Below are positions 11,404 to 22,379 of a stretch of DNA of 64,000 bases, in pieces (the first letter of the stretch is position 1; each line of letters begins with the position of its first letter). The position numbers were made by a program, and so were the translations under genes. The notes beneath the pieces were generated by a model. The model was given only the letters and a program-made list of their open reading frames with translations, did not search any database and was not told the origin of the DNA. The DNA is from Macrotis lagotis (taxonomy: Eukaryota > Chordata > Mammalia > Peramelemorphia > Peramelidae), in the NCBI RefSeq assembly GCF_037893015.1, contig NC_133658.1:16479249-16543248 (forward strand), written 5' to 3'.

Positions 11404-11803
11404 CTCCTTGCAAAACTAGAGTGAAGGAAATTCTCCATCTTTCCTAGAGAGGTTATGTTTTAGATTCCTATATTTTCTTTTTAATCTCTTCATTTTCCAA
11501 TGAACACACTCATGGCAAGGTCTTGGGGGCCAAGTGATTTGAGGGGTACACATGAAAGTAGAACAGAGAACAAGACAGATAAAGTGGGAGAGAAATCCTG
11601 GCTGTGGCTTGTGAAATATAGCAGGCCATGTCTATTTGGTGACCTGCCCACTCACCAATTAGAAAGTATGGGCTAGAGTAGGAGTGCCACATACAAGAAG
11701 ACTAAGTATCCTATAGACTGGTTTCTGGTCTGGAGGCTTGTTGGCAGGGAAGACTTGTCATCAAGTCAGCAAACCTTCATGAATCATCCTATAGTATCCC
11801 AGG
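11403..11803. other. Intergenic, nothing recognised
   Basis: Single-copy-looking sequence between the TG microsatellite and the next SINE; no gene or repeat signature. Confidence 0.4.
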
Positions 11804-11804
11804 A

Positions 11805-12022
11805 GGGCAGCTAGGTGGCATAGTGGAGAGACCATAGGGTTGGTTGACTCATCTTTGTGAGTTCAGATCCAACCTCAGACACTCACTAGCTATGTGACCC
11901 TGAGCAAGTCACAACCCTGTTGACTACAGTTTTCTAATGAAGGATATAAGAAATCCCTCCAATATCTTCTCCAAGAAAATTCCAACTAGAATCACAAAGA
12001 GTCAGACATGACTGAACAACAG
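11805..12022 (+). mobile_element. SINE-R (tRNA head with RTE/BovB-like tail)
   Basis: Head GGGCAGCTAGGTGGCATAG with B-box-like GAGTTCAGATCC, followed by a tail containing TCTTCTCCAAGAAAATTCC and AAGAGTCAGACATGACTGAAC. The tail corresponds to the 3' terminus of RTE/BovB elements (reverse complement of the motif at 3742-3790). Such SINEs are thought to be mobilised by the RTE LINE whose tail they share. Confidence 0.75.
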
Positions 12023-12029
12023 AAAAATG

Positions 12030-12180
12030 GAGCACGTTCTGTGCTAAGTGCTAGCTAAGACACAAAGAAAAATAAAGGCATGGTCTTCAAGGAGCTCACA
12101 ATATGACTTATATGTACAAACAAACCATTTTCAGGATAAATGGGAAGTAAGCTCAGAGGAATAAAAATAAGATGCTCTAG
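12030..12180 (-). repeat. L2 3' end, antisense
   Basis: TTCTGTGCTAAGTGCTAGC, ATGGTCTTCAAGGAGCTCAC and TACAAACAAACCATTTTCAG follow the antisense L2 3'UTR order. Confidence 0.5.
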
Positions 12181-12419
12181 ATTTCTAATCAATGTGGAGA
12201 ACTCAGTTATCTTTTCAGGGCTAATAGTAGTTTTTGGGGGAGATGGGAGAGTACTATTCATAACAGTGAAATTTTCTGATGTTATCGGAAAGTTTAATTG
12301 ACACAGTTCACTTTGATTAAATAAAGACTTATGAAGATACTGTAGATGCAAAAAAACTAGGCTAACCAATGAATGCAATGGAAAGGAGGGAATGAAAAGT
12401 TAAGTTTAGTTAAAACATG

Positions 12420-12845
12420 ACCTTGGCTCTCTTGGTTCTGCTTTTGACTCATGCCTTGTCTCCATTTCTCAGCTGCCTTCTCACCTCTTTATCTGGGGTT
12501 TTCTCATTCTAGTATATCCCTCTGTCCCTGGGGCTTCTCATCCTAAAATACCCCTCTGTCTTTCAAATTTCCTTTTTCCACTGGTGAATTTCTCCTGGGA
12601 CTTCCATTCTGGGGATGATTAGGACAGATATAGTCTTCATTCACCTCCCTTATCTCTGGACTTAGCCACTATTATCTCAGACCACTACTCTCCCATGTTC
12701 CAACCACTGCTTTTCATTTTCCTTCTGTGTCTTGTCTTCTTCCATCAAATATCACCTCCTTAAGAGCAGGGAGGGATTGTCATTGTTTTGCCTCTATAAA
12801 TATCTAGAGGGATTAGTAAATTAGCTAATAAATAATACTGTTTAA
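12420..12845 (+). repeat. Unclassified dispersed-repeat candidate (LINE 3'-end-like)
   Basis: CTTCTCATCCTAAAATACCCC, CACCTCCTTAAGAGCAGGG and a terminal TAAATTAGCTAATAAATAAT resemble the architecture of an L2-like 3'UTR, but the family is not one I can name. The internal pair TCTGTCCCTGGGGCTTCTCA / CTCTGTCTTTCAAATT suggests partial self-repetition. Confidence 0.3.
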
Positions 12846-13380
12846 TAACCATTTTTTTCTTGAATGTCTTTTGCAATTTATAGAAAATCTAGATTCTAGA
12901 ATAAGTCATTTAGACTCACTAAAGCCTAAGTTTGGCAAAAGTAACATGAAGTCAATAATACTAAGGGTAAATGTCATTTGGACTTCTCAACTGATGCATT
13001 TGGATGTAAGAACTAGATGAAAAAAGAGGTCTGGACTAGATAAAGTCAGTAAATCAATCACCTGTCCTACTTAAATTCACTAACAATATCTTATGGCCCT
13101 ATATTTTAGCCAGGTAAGATAACTCCAGTGAATCAGTAAATCAACTGATAGTATTAGATTAGAGGAAAGTTCTTGAAAGCCATCTTATAACAAATGTTGA
13201 AGGAACTATGGGAAAGTAGACACCTTGGTGGTGTAGTTGTGATTTGTTCTAGCAGTGAAATATTTAAAAGTAAGTCTACTAATAATATGCATATTTTTAG
13301 AGCATACAACGCCACTATTGAGTTTAAAACTCAAATGAGATCAAAGAGGAAAAATGATCCATAAATATAAAATATTTAGG
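12846..13380. other. Intergenic, AT-rich, nothing recognised
   Basis: No gene or repeat signature identified. TCAGTAAATCAATC and CAGTAAATCAACTG form a short imperfect direct repeat about 85 bp apart. Confidence 0.4.
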
Positions 13381-13382
13381 AG

Positions 13383-13890
13383 TTCATCTTATGGTGACAA
13401 AAAACTGGAAAATAAGGATGTGATCATCATGTGGGGAATTTTGAACCAATTCTGGTTCATGGATTAATAGATACGTTTTTGCTATAAGAAGTAAGAAGAC
13501 AGTTTCATAGAAACTTGGGAATATATATACATATATATATATATATATGAGCTGATACACAATAGAGTGAGCAAAAACAGAACACTTCATAAAATAGCAA
13601 CAACATTAAGGAAAACAATTTAGAAAATTGAAAAAAAAATTAGTCAATTCAATGACCAACCCCAATTCCAGGTTATTCTTCATGAAACATGCTACCCACA
13701 TCCCAAAAGAAAGGGGATAGACTCAGGGTGTAGAATGAGATTTTTTGGTATGTTAACAATGCAAATATTTTCTTCACTTGATTATGCATATTTTTGCAAG
13801 TGTTTTTTTTTATTTCTTTCTTTTTTCATTTGAGGAGGAAAGGCTAATGAGAGAGAGAAGGATTTTTTTTTTCAGTTAAAAAATAATTTT
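13383..13890 (+). mobile_element. L1 3' end, strongly decayed, with (TA)n expansion
   Basis: GGTGACAAAAAACTGG and CATCATGTGGGGAATTTTGA parallel the L1 at 8018-8070. An interrupted TATA run at 13519-13548 lies inside, and the element ends in T/A-rich 3'UTR-like sequence. No frame remains. Confidence 0.55.
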
Positions 13891-14159
13891 AGCAAAAAAA
13901 GACAACCATTGTAATAAGTAGACTGGCAACTACACAGAAAGTACAGTGGTAATGACTGAGGAGTTTTAGTGCTAGCCTGTAGGTCTTCTGTATAATACCA
14001 ATCATTAACTCATATGTTTCTTTGGCATTTTTTCCTTTAAAGAAACTTATAATACATGCAAATGAGATAATACATGTCAAAGAGTTCTGAAAGCCATGAA
14101 ATGATCTCCAACTGCAAGCGTTAGTTCTCAATATGATTATCCATTCAAAAAGATAATAA

Positions 14160-14340
14160 CTTGTCCCATCTCCCTCCGAGGAATATTGTGAGGTGCAAAT
14201 GAGATCTATTTAAAGCATTGTGCAACATAAAGTACTTTCTGATTTTTCATTTCTATTATTTTTAAGTCTCTAAGGGACCTTAGAGGCTATCTCCTCCAAC
14301 CTTCTCATTTACCAGCTAAAGAAGCCCAGTCCCAGAGAAA
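14160..14340. repeat. MIR fragments in opposite orientation
   Basis: 14160-14260 reads as the sense MIR 3' part (ATATTGTGAGGTGCAAATGA). 14268-14340 reads as an antisense MIR-like piece (AGGGACCTTAGAGGCTATCT, AAGAAGCCCAGTCCCAGAG). Confidence 0.4.
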
Positions 14341-14458
14341 GTCAATGAACTGTTTCACAAGATACGTGCTGGAATCCAGAGAAGCAATAGATGAGCACAG
14401 ATGCTTTACTTCTAGAACCAGATCTATCCATGGTACTAGCTGACTCCTATGACTGAAT

Positions 14459-14755
14459 CTGTCCTTAGTTCTTGAAGAAGACCGTGACATCAGTAAGGGA
14501 TGTCATTTCAAGCACAAGAACTGGGTTTGAGTGAGGGGGGCTGTGCTAAGGCACCAGCCTCACTTTCTCCTCCAGAACTATATGGGTCCAGTGGCCAGAT
14601 AGGAATCAGGACAACTGGAGACAGCCCTGGATGCAAAGCCGTCAGGGCTAAGTGACTTGCCCGAGGTCTCCCAGGTAGTCTGAGGCTGGCTTCAAACTTC
14701 CATCCTCCTGACTCCAAGGCCAGTGCTCTATCAGCTGTACCACCTAGCTGCTCCC
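14459..14755 (-). mobile_element. SINE-L, antisense, near full length
   Basis: It shows TTCTTGAAGAAGACCGTGAC, TTTGAGTGAGGGGGGCTGTG, CTCACTTTCTCCTCCAG, CCAGTGGCCAGATAGGAATC, TCCTGACTCCAAGGCCAGTG and CACCTAGCTGCTCCC, in the order of the copy at 9529-9816. Confidence 0.86.
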
Positions 14756-14884
14756 AAGTGAGCCTAAGCTACTTGCTCAACCCCTCAGTATTCTAATTTC
14801 CTAAAAATCCTAAGTTGCAAAGAAGGTGCCCCCCTGTAGTTCTATAGAGAGTGTCTTCACTTAGGAGTTCCCTTAACTCATGAA

Positions 14885-15197
14885 CTACAGGTGACTCAAT
14901 GGATAGCACACTGACCTTGGAGTCAGGAGGACAGGAGTTCAAATCCAACTTTAAGCATTTGACACTTACTAATTGTGTGACCTTGAACATGTCACTTAAC
15001 TTGATTTTCTCACAGCCAGGACCATCTCCAGCCATCCTGATTCCTATCTGGCCACTGAACCCCCAGAGCTAGAAGGAGAAAATGAGACTAGTGACTTACA
15101 CAGCATCCCCTCACTCAAATCCAATTCATGTGCTTCTCATGGCATTACTTCCTCTGATGTCTTGGTCTTCTTCAAGAATGAAGGATAAACATCATCT
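14885..15197 (+). mobile_element. SINE-L, sense, near full length
   Basis: A tRNA-like head (CAATGGATAGCACACTGACC, GGAGTTCAAATCC) leads into ATCTCCAGCCATCCTGATTC, CCTATCTGGCCACTG and GATGTCTTGGTCTTCTTCAAG, ending in AATGAAGGATAAACATCATC. It lies 129 bp from the oppositely oriented copy at 14459-14755. Confidence 0.86.
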
Positions 15198-15229
15198 TAC
15201 TCATTATAATCATTGATCTATTGAACCCT

Positions 15230-16500
15230 TCCTCTAGTCCTAAGGTGTCACAAAGGTTATCTTGACTCTTAAAGACCAAGGCAGAGCAAAACAAGTTTTA
15301 AAAGGTCCTACAACCTTCAAAGACGTTGCATGTGAGCTATCAAAGGATCGTAATGATAAAGGATCAGCCAAGCAAGGTATGAAAACAGCTTTTGTGGTGA
15401 TTATTTGTTTTGTTCCAACGAAAGCAAACTCCATAGACAGTTTACTAAGGTATGAAGAGTTGGAATGTGTTTTCATTGAAGGAAGCACCTCACCAGTGTC
15501 ACAGCTGATCTTGAAAATTTTCTTCAACTCTTATTTATTCTTAACGTTTTTCATTCAATATAGTTTGGTGATTAAGAGTACTCACTATTATGAAATCTAT
15601 TTAAAGATATTGTTCTTGGAATTTTGTGGATCAAGCTTATATATTCAAGCCATTGTAGAGAACTAGAAATCTCTTGTTCCAAAAGAGATAATTTATTCAT
15701 TTCCCAAGCAAATTTTGTAGTATGGAGATCAGCCAGCTGTTGGTTAATACAGGATATTCAGCTTTTCATGTATAATGATAGCCACCTGTTTATGTCTTTC
15801 TAGGTATCTGCTACATGCTAAATTTGTGCCACTTGCAATGATAAACTGCAATTTCCAACACTTCATTGAATAATCTATTTCAATCATTAAGCACAGAATC
15901 TTTTATTCTAGCTGTGGTTCAAAAGCCATTCTTCTTCTCATCTTGTATGATAGGGCTCAGATGGCACCAGTCAAAGAACAAGTAGATACACTGCTATTAT
16001 TCTTTCATGTTTAATGTTCTGCAATTTCTTCATGACTCTTGTTATATTTGAACCAAAATATTAGAATATAAGGTCATTTTCTGTATAATGGGAGCATCCT
16101 TCGTTCCAATTCAGGAACCAATGAAACAATGAGGACGAAAATAACTTTTCATGTCCTCCACCAGCACCACCAATGATTTGGTCATTGACCTGGTCAGCGA
16201 GGCTGTCTGTAGAGTTCCAGTGCAGGATATTGATGAATTGTTCAAGATTTTTTTTCAGGTCACTTTTGGTAGCTTCTGTTGCATAATTCTAAATACTAGG
16301 TTATGTGTTGCAAGGATTCAGTTGATGCTAATTCTTTTACATCATGTACATTGTGCCATTGCCATTGTTTCTTTGCATAATCTTCACAGATGACTTAGTT
16401 CAGATTTCTTAAATACAACCCTTGTGTATTTTTGAGTATCTATGACCTAGCAATTATCTTTCTTTTATAATCTCTTTTGTTTCCATAAATTCACAAAACT
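15230..16500. other. Unassigned 1.27-kb block, possible decayed coding remnant
   Basis: It is not recognisable as any repeat of the neighbourhood. On the minus strand, 16165-16290 reads without stops as a charged segment (KSDLKKNLEQFINILHWNS, then LADQVNDQIIGGAGGG). Both strands are open over 15240-15527. Stops and frame changes follow, so nothing intact exists. It could be a retropseudogene or DNA-transposon remnant; the family is unknown to me. Confidence 0.25.
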
Positions 16501-16787
16501 CATGACTATAGTGTTTTGGGAGCTGCTAATAATGATAATATAAAGTGACTCAAAGTACTGGTGAGCAGAAAGGGAAAGGGGAGGTAAGGAGGACTGAAGT
16601 CCAGAGAGTAGAACTTGGCTAGGCTGGTCCCTTTCTCAAAATCAAGGTTCCAGGGACAAGTCATCAGTGGGAGTAGAGGGGCTTCAGAGGCAGAAAATAG
16701 CAACAGCCATACATAACATTACATGGATTTCTTTAGAGTTAGAATTATTATCAACTTTGGAAATTCTTTATTTCATGCTGGCAACTC

Positions 16788-17345
16788 ACCTTTCCAGGCT
16801 GATTTGACAATGGCCCTTTACAAATTCTTCTTTCCTCTTTATTTTCTTTTTCTCCTGATTTTATCATCATTTGATTGTCCACCTCTTTGCCTTTGCATAG
16901 GCTGTCTTCTAGGCCCACCGTACACTCCACCTTTACTTTCTCCCCTTAGAATCCTTCATCTCCTTCAAGGTTCAGGTCAGCTCCCATAAGAATTCTTTCA
17001 TCTTTCAAGTTGTTAGTACTCTCATCTACTCAATCCAGCACACATAAATACTTGAAGAGTGATGAATTTGGAGTCAACGTGATTTTGAATGCCAATTTAC
17101 CCATTTATTTGCTGTGCAACATAGGCAAATCACTTAACATCAGAAACTCTCAGTTCCCTCATCTCCAAAATGAGCGCATTGAGCTCGATGACCTCTAATG
17201 TCCCTTTCAGTTCTTTTACTCTCTGATCTCATTTTATTTCTCTTGAGTTTAATGTAATTTTCTTGTAAGTAAGGGATTCTTGTACCTCCTCTCTTTATAT
17301 ACCAGCACATAGTAAAGGTTTAATAAATGTTTGCCACGTTGGATC
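16788..17345 (+). repeat. L2 3' end, interrupted by a MIR
   Basis: CTTTGCCTTTGCATAGGCTG, CCTTCATCTCCTTCAAGGTTCAG and, after an interruption, AGTAAGGGATTCTTGTACC, CAGCACATAGTAAAGG and TTTAATAAATGTTTGCC give the L2 3' ORF/UTR order in sense. Confidence 0.52.
17045..17225 (+). repeat. MIR-like SINE inside L2
   Basis: AATTTGGAGTCAACGTGATT, GCAAATCACTTAACATCAG, CAGTTCCCTCATCTCCAAAA, and the 3' signature GATGACCTCTAATGTCCC then TTCAGTTCTTTTA. It splits the L2 at 16788-17345, so it is younger than that copy. Confidence 0.5.
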
Positions 17346-17950
17346 ACATTGGACTTGACTGGATCATGTGGGATTGGCTCCAATTATATCAAATGCAATT
17401 GGATTGGATACTGATTAACCTGACCTAAGAAAAAGACTTTCCTCCATGATGTCCCTGCTAATAGAACCAGTGATGATGTGGAACCCAGTGACAACAAACA
17501 GCTCTGAAAGTGAAAGATACCAAGGGCAGAAATATTATCCTTCCAGTCACTTCCCTGAAGCACAATTCATGAATCACTTTCTCTGAAAAAGGATTAGAAC
17601 AAATTTCTCGTCTAGAGAATTGGGATTCACCTAGCATCAATAGATTTTCAAGTAGATTTTGTTGCTATTGGTTTTGTCTCTAAGCCCTAAGAGACTTACT
17701 TAAAGGACTAAGCCTTCCTGGAGATTTTCAAGAACAAACCCCATTCTCCATCCTCCTGCTTATGATTTGTTGGTTTTCAATAAACTGAATATCAGGTGAG
17801 TTTCTTAACTGGAAATTCTATGGCTTTCTCAGTAATATTTACAAAGTAGGTTTAATGAAAGAACTACAGTATTGTTAGATTTCTGCAATGTTTCAGTGAG
17901 AATGTTGATGGAGGAAGAGTCCTTCCTATCTTCACCTAACCCTTCGAATT
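17346..17950. other. Intergenic, nothing recognised
   Basis: GATTGGCTCCAATTATATCA and related ATTGGATTGGAT motifs at 17340-17415 form a short degenerate TTGGA-type repeat. The rest shows no gene or repeat signature. Confidence 0.35.
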
Positions 17951-18150
17951 TAATAATAATAATAATAATACCAACTAACATTCTTTGATCCTCAAAAATT
18001 CCTGTTTTGCTGTTAACATATAGGGAAACTGAGGTTGAGAGAAGTTAAGAAATCTGTCCAAAGTCATTGTTGTGAGGCTAGGTTCAAACTCAGGGCTCCC
18101 TGCCTCCAAGTTCAGCCTCAGACTTGCCTATATCACCTACCTATCCCTAG
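17951..18150 (-). repeat. (AAT)n followed by antisense MIR
   Basis: 17951-17970 is a 20-bp TAA repeat. 17975-18150 carries ATAGGGAAACTGAGGTTGAG, GTTAAGAAATCTGTCC and GTTCAAACTCAGGGCTCCC, the antisense MIR order. Confidence 0.6.
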
Positions 18151-18264
18151 TTTGCACAGCACTTTTTCTGTAGCTACCATCTGAAGTAGATTGTTCAAGG
18201 ATTATTATAGCCATTTGAAGAGAAAGATCAGAGAGCCAAGGTTCTGATCTTGTCATTGACAAAT

Positions 18265-18632
18265 GTCCAGTGACCTATTATGGACAACGCCATCCACATT
18301 CAGAGAAAACAATACTATGAAATCTGAATGTATATTATGTTCACTTTTTTAACACTTCTCTTGTTTTTTTCTTCCTATCTCATGGTTTTCTTTCTTTCAC
18401 CTTAGTTCTAATTCTTCTTACCCAAAATGACTAATATGTAAATAAATTAAGCACAAAGGTCCATGTACAATTTTTGCATAGTCTTCACTGCCATGGATAG
18501 GGAGGAGGGAAGGGAGGGTGGGTAGTAGAAAAAATTTATAACATAAACTTGCCAATGAATGAATGTTGAAAAGCTACCATAGCATGTAATTGGAAAAATA
18601 AACGAAAATGTCGATTAAAATAAAGAAAAATC
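18265..18632 (+). mobile_element. L1 3'UTR, 5' truncated
   Basis: CATCCACATTCAGAGAAAAC, CCAAAATGACTAATATG, GGGAGGAGGGAAGGGAGG, then GCATGTAATTGGAAAAATAA and an A-rich end, all typical of marsupial L1 3'UTR. The last ~95 bp reappear inverted at 19768-19862. Confidence 0.68.
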
Positions 18633-19125
18633 TCCAATGACTCCCTGTTCCTGAATTCTCATTCTGCCATTCCTCTCTTTCTAGGGTTCACTTTTCCAGT
18701 CTGAGTCCATAATATTCCCCATAAACTCTGTGTTCCACCTAAATGGGACCATTAGTCCTTCCTTAAACTTCATGGTCCCTCTTTCACCTCTGGTTTTGAT
18801 ACAGGCTTGTTTTTCCCGTGCTCAGAAGGTGATGTTAGCTCATCTCTACCTGGTGATCACATGCACCCCCTATTTGAAGTAATTATTGATTCATTCCACT
18901 GTTACCACAAACTTCCTCATTTTCCTTGAAATAGACTTAAGTGTCTTTTAGACAGTAGAAAATAATTATCCTGAAAACATGGACTGGGTCATTGGTTGTT
19001 TGTTTATTCTTTCCAAGTGTGCCAGTGATGGGAATGGTACCTTTCCCATCTTTAGTCAATTCATTAAGTGCTATGGACTATTGTACTTCAAGAGTTTGAG
19101 AAATATTTCTTGAATTAAATTTTTG
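18633..19125. other. Intergenic, nothing recognised
   Basis: Pyrimidine-leaning sequence with no gene; possible L2-like phrases (CATAATATTCCCCATAAACT) are too weak to call. Confidence 0.3.
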
Positions 19126-19129
19126 ATAG

Positions 19130-19430
19130 TTTTGATCACAGAATCTTCACCTCTTAGGAGGCATTTAATTCTAATCTCCCTGCCTTGCAGATGAGGGAAC
19201 TGAGACCTACAGAGACTAAGTGACTATTTACTTAAGGGTATAAGATCATAGATCAATAGATGGGAGAGACCTTCAAGGTCTCTGTCTCATACTCCTCCTT
19301 CTACAGAAGAGGAATTTGAAGCCCAGAGAGGTTAAATAACATGGTTGCAGGACACTTGCATGCAAAGTATGGATGTATGGATTCAAATAGAGGACATGTA
19401 ACTCCAAAGCCATTGCTCTTTTCTCAGATA
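19130..19430 (-). repeat. Two MIR-like fragments in tandem, antisense
   Basis: 19138-19230 has CACAGAATCTTCACC, TTGCAGATGAGGGAACTGAG, CTACAGAGACTAAGTGAC. 19245-19425 has AAGATCATAGATCAATAGA, GAAGAGGAATTTGAAGCCC, AGAGAGGTTAAATAAC. Both follow the antisense MIR layout and lie head to tail. Confidence 0.45.
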
Positions 19431-19622
19431 ATCTCAGATAATCATTTCAGTGCATAATAGTTCACATCTATGAAGTCTAAGACTTAAAAAGGTTTTCCTC
19501 CAACAACCCCTAGGAAAGAGTGTGAGCCTGAGGTCCAAGTGCTGCTGAGGCTAAAGGAGGAAAACGACCTTGACTGTGGTCACAGTGAATGAATAACTGA
19601 ACATGGATTCAAACTCAGGGTT

Positions 19623-19646
19623 CCGTGGTCCCGTGGTCCTGTGGTC
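19623..19646. repeat. 8-bp tandem repeat (CCGTGGTC)3
   Basis: Three consecutive units: CCGTGGTC, CCGTGGTC, CTGTGGTC. They sit inside a MIR-like antisense remnant (about 19495-19660). Confidence 0.85.
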
Positions 19647-19767
19647 CCATTCTGTGAATAACTGGGAAATAGGCCACATGTTATGACGTTCTTGATCCTT
19701 TCTCAAAGATACAGAAATTCAAGGAATGGCTTCATTATCTCTTATATCCTTATATCTTAAATATCTT

Positions 19768-19862
19768 CTTTTTTTAATTGACATTTTCGTTTATTTTTCC
19801 ATTTACATGCTACGGTAGTTTCTCAACATTCGTTCATTGGCAAATTTATGTTATAATACACC
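19768..19862 (-). mobile_element. L1 3' tail, antisense, ~95 bp
   Basis: The reverse complement matches 18530-18625 (ATGTTGAGAAACTACCGTAG versus ATGTTGAAAAGCTACCATAG; both then AAAAATAAACGAAAATGTC). A very short 5'-truncated insertion. Confidence 0.72.
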
Positions 19863-19962
19863 TCAGCCATCAGAAGGAAAATGAAAACTTTTCTTTGTTA
19901 GATAACTGAAACAATCAGCTCCAAAAAGTAGAGGAAATGAAGCACAGATACTATTGAACTCT

Positions 19963-20215
19963 CAGAGAGAAAAAGAGACAGAGACATTCAGACAGACAGA
20001 GACACAGAGACAATATAGAGACAGAGATAGAGACATAAAGACACAGAGAGACAAACACAGAGACAGGGAGAAATGAATAAATACATAAATTAATAAATAA
20101 GTGAATAAGTAGAGAGATACAAGTAAATAAATAAATAGATGCATAAATAGATAAGAAGATATAGTAATTGATAAAAATGATAAACTAATAAAAACTAATA
20201 AATTAATAAAAAACC
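19963..20215. repeat. Purine-rich (GACA)n passing into (AAAT)n
   Basis: GAGACAGA-type units to about 20060, then ATAAATAAAT-type units. A compound simple repeat; the Leu/Ser/Phe-rich open frame on the minus strand is a repeat artefact. Confidence 0.92.
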
Positions 20216-20568
20216 CACAAACATTTTAGCTGATTTTCCTGTTGATAATACATATGACCAAATACTCCAGAAGGACCATGGTGGAGGAGAAATCTCAGGG
20301 TGAGGGTCTCAGTTGCATGAATGAAAAGGCTCAGCATTTTAAAAGAAATCCTAATTGCTACACCTGGGAGAGATTTGGTGGAGGCAGGAGGAACTAATGC
20401 AGTTCTTTCTCAAAGTCAGTCATCAAACAGATAAGAGGCTCTTTGTAGTGGGTGTAAAATTAGTGTAATTTCCTCCTGCCCCTCACAAATAGGTCTCTCT
20501 CTCTCTCATCTATTAATCTATGATCCTATAACCCTTCTTTTAAAACAACTTTTCCATATTTTAATCAA

Positions 20569-20590
20569 ATATATATATATATATATATAT
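20569..20590. repeat. (AT)11 microsatellite
   Basis: Uninterrupted AT dinucleotide run. Confidence 0.98.
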
Positions 20591-20599
20591 CCGAAATTT

Positions 20600-20770
20600 A
20601 GAAACACTCAGATAAATATCTTTATTGTTTTAAAATAATGCAGTTAAAATTAGCTGAGGACTCAAAATGATGCTGAAGTAGAATGTGATTTTTCCAGCTT
20701 GCATTCTCAGGGCTTATTTTATTGGTTGCCATGGACATCATTTAGTAGCTGAGGACTGAGGGCTACTAAA
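20600..20770. other. Non-repetitive block with CCAAT/X-box-like motif
   Basis: TATTGGTTGCCATGGACATC at 20719-20738 combines an inverted CCAAT box with a sequence close to one RFX X-box half-site pair. AGCTGAGGACT occurs twice, near 20654 and 20747. Candidate regulatory element only. Confidence 0.25.
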
Positions 20771-20814
20771 GTACTGAGTACCAGCCCTGAGATCTTAAAC
20801 CAGGTCCTAAAATT

Positions 20815-20965
20815 TGAAATGTAGAGCAAACAAAGACCTCAGAAGTCATCTAGTCCAAACCACTCATTTTACAGCTTAGGAAACTGAGACCTGGGGAAAT
20901 TAGCTTGCCCAAGATCTCATAGGTAGTGTGATATTTGAACCCATGCTATAGTGCTCCAAAGTGTT
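20815..20965 (-). repeat. MIR-like SINE, antisense
   Basis: AAGTCATCTAGTCCAAACC, CATTTTACAGCTTAGGAAAC, GCTTGCCCAAGATCTCATAG and ATTTGAACCCATGC follow the antisense MIR order. Confidence 0.55.
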
Positions 20966-21995
20966 ATACCAGTATTGCTAGGAGTTGTTATCAGTTTGTT
21001 TGTTTGTTTTAATATCATGGACCTCTTTGGTAGTCTAATGAAGTCTAGGGACCTTTTCTTAGAATATTTTTCAGTTTCTAAAATGAAATTCATAAATTAC
21101 AAAAGATATCTATCATATTTAGTTAGCCTAATATATACATACAGACAAACACACAAATTGGTATGCTTATGCACACACATATATAAATAGATATATATTA
21201 AACTTAATATATATTAAATATATATTATTAAACTTAATCCTGCATCTTCCCATTTTACGTTGCTCATGGCCAATCCCAGGGAGGAATATTGTCAGTTGTC
21301 AATATCATATGGCAAGAAGTAGCCTAAAGGATTTCACCTTGTAAATGTATAATCAGAAAGGGAGGTGAATAATTATAATTTTCTAAATTCAAGGGATTTC
21401 GATGGAATAGCTTACATACTTCATTGCTTAAATACTAAAAAAACTGTAAGACTATTGTGCCTCAACTATCTCATATGAAAAATTTTGGGGAGGACATAGA
21501 CAGGTTATCCAGATAAAGAAAGCGGGTGGTGCAAAAGAAATAATGCCTCTTTGGCAGCAGTGTGGCGTTGTCAGAAAAGTGCTGGATTTAGGATTACTGA
21601 AACTTTGGTTCAAAGCCAGCCTTTCATACTTATTAACCAAAGAAGCTTGGGCAAACATTCTTCTGGGTGCCTTTTTAATTATCCCATTCCTCATATGACT
21701 CCTAATTTATCTCAATTTTATGCTACGGTGGATTATGAATGTCAGTCTGCAAAATAAAGATATAATAGTTCAGTTATTATTACTGTTTTATTTTTATTAT
21801 TATTCACATTCACAAGTTTTTCTGAGGGATAGGATCCATTTATTGTTTATGCTATGCTGAAGTAACTAGCACAATTTATATTTTAGGAGATGATTCATTT
21901 CCTAAACAAAAAAAACTCTTATGAAGTAAAGCAAATTGTGACTTTTTTTCCCTCTTGCACATTAGGAGTTAATAATTTCTTTAAAATAGATTATA
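20966..21995. other. Intergenic, AT-rich, nothing coherent
   Basis: It contains a short (TTTG)n, TATA-rich sequence at 21175-21235 and a weak SINE-like stretch near 21555-21680. Short open frames on both strands lack support. Confidence 0.35.
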
Positions 21996-22000
21996 ACTTT

Positions 22001-22140
22001 GGGGCAGTTAGATGGTGTGATAGAGCACTGGCCCTGACCTGAGTTCAAATTCAATGTCAGACACTTAATTAGTGTCTAGCCATGTGCCCTTTGCCAAGTC
22101 ACTTAACCCCATTGCCTTTCAAAAAGCAAAAAAAAAAAAA
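22001..22140 (+). mobile_element. SINE-S with target-site duplication
   Basis: GGGGCAGTTAGATGGTGTGA head, TGAGTTCAAATTC, CAAGTCACTTAACCCCATTG, poly(A) tail. Flanked by AATAGATYATAACT at 21985-21998 and 22141-22154 (one mismatch). About 10 bp of the usual head region is deleted internally. Confidence 0.86.
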
Positions 22141-22379
22141 AATAGATCATAACTCATCTCTTAAAGTTCAATATTTTTGTGAAAAGCTTTGTTCTCCAGA
22201 CTTTGCCTTATCCACTCCCCTTTAAAACACCAAAGTTTTCTTTCAAGGAAATTCTCCAATTTCCTACTCTAAGATAAAAGAAATCCAAGATCACGAAATC
22301 ATCCTTAGGGTAATTATGAGAAACTGGCCAAGAAGGAATTCAATTGAATGCCATTCAAAACCATTAATCATTCACTCTA

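Noticed and set aside
15262..15666. 134-codon plus-strand frame as a gene
   Set aside because: The opposite strand is open over most of the same interval. The C-terminal half is hydrophobic AT-rich translation, and no recognised domain or promoter is present.
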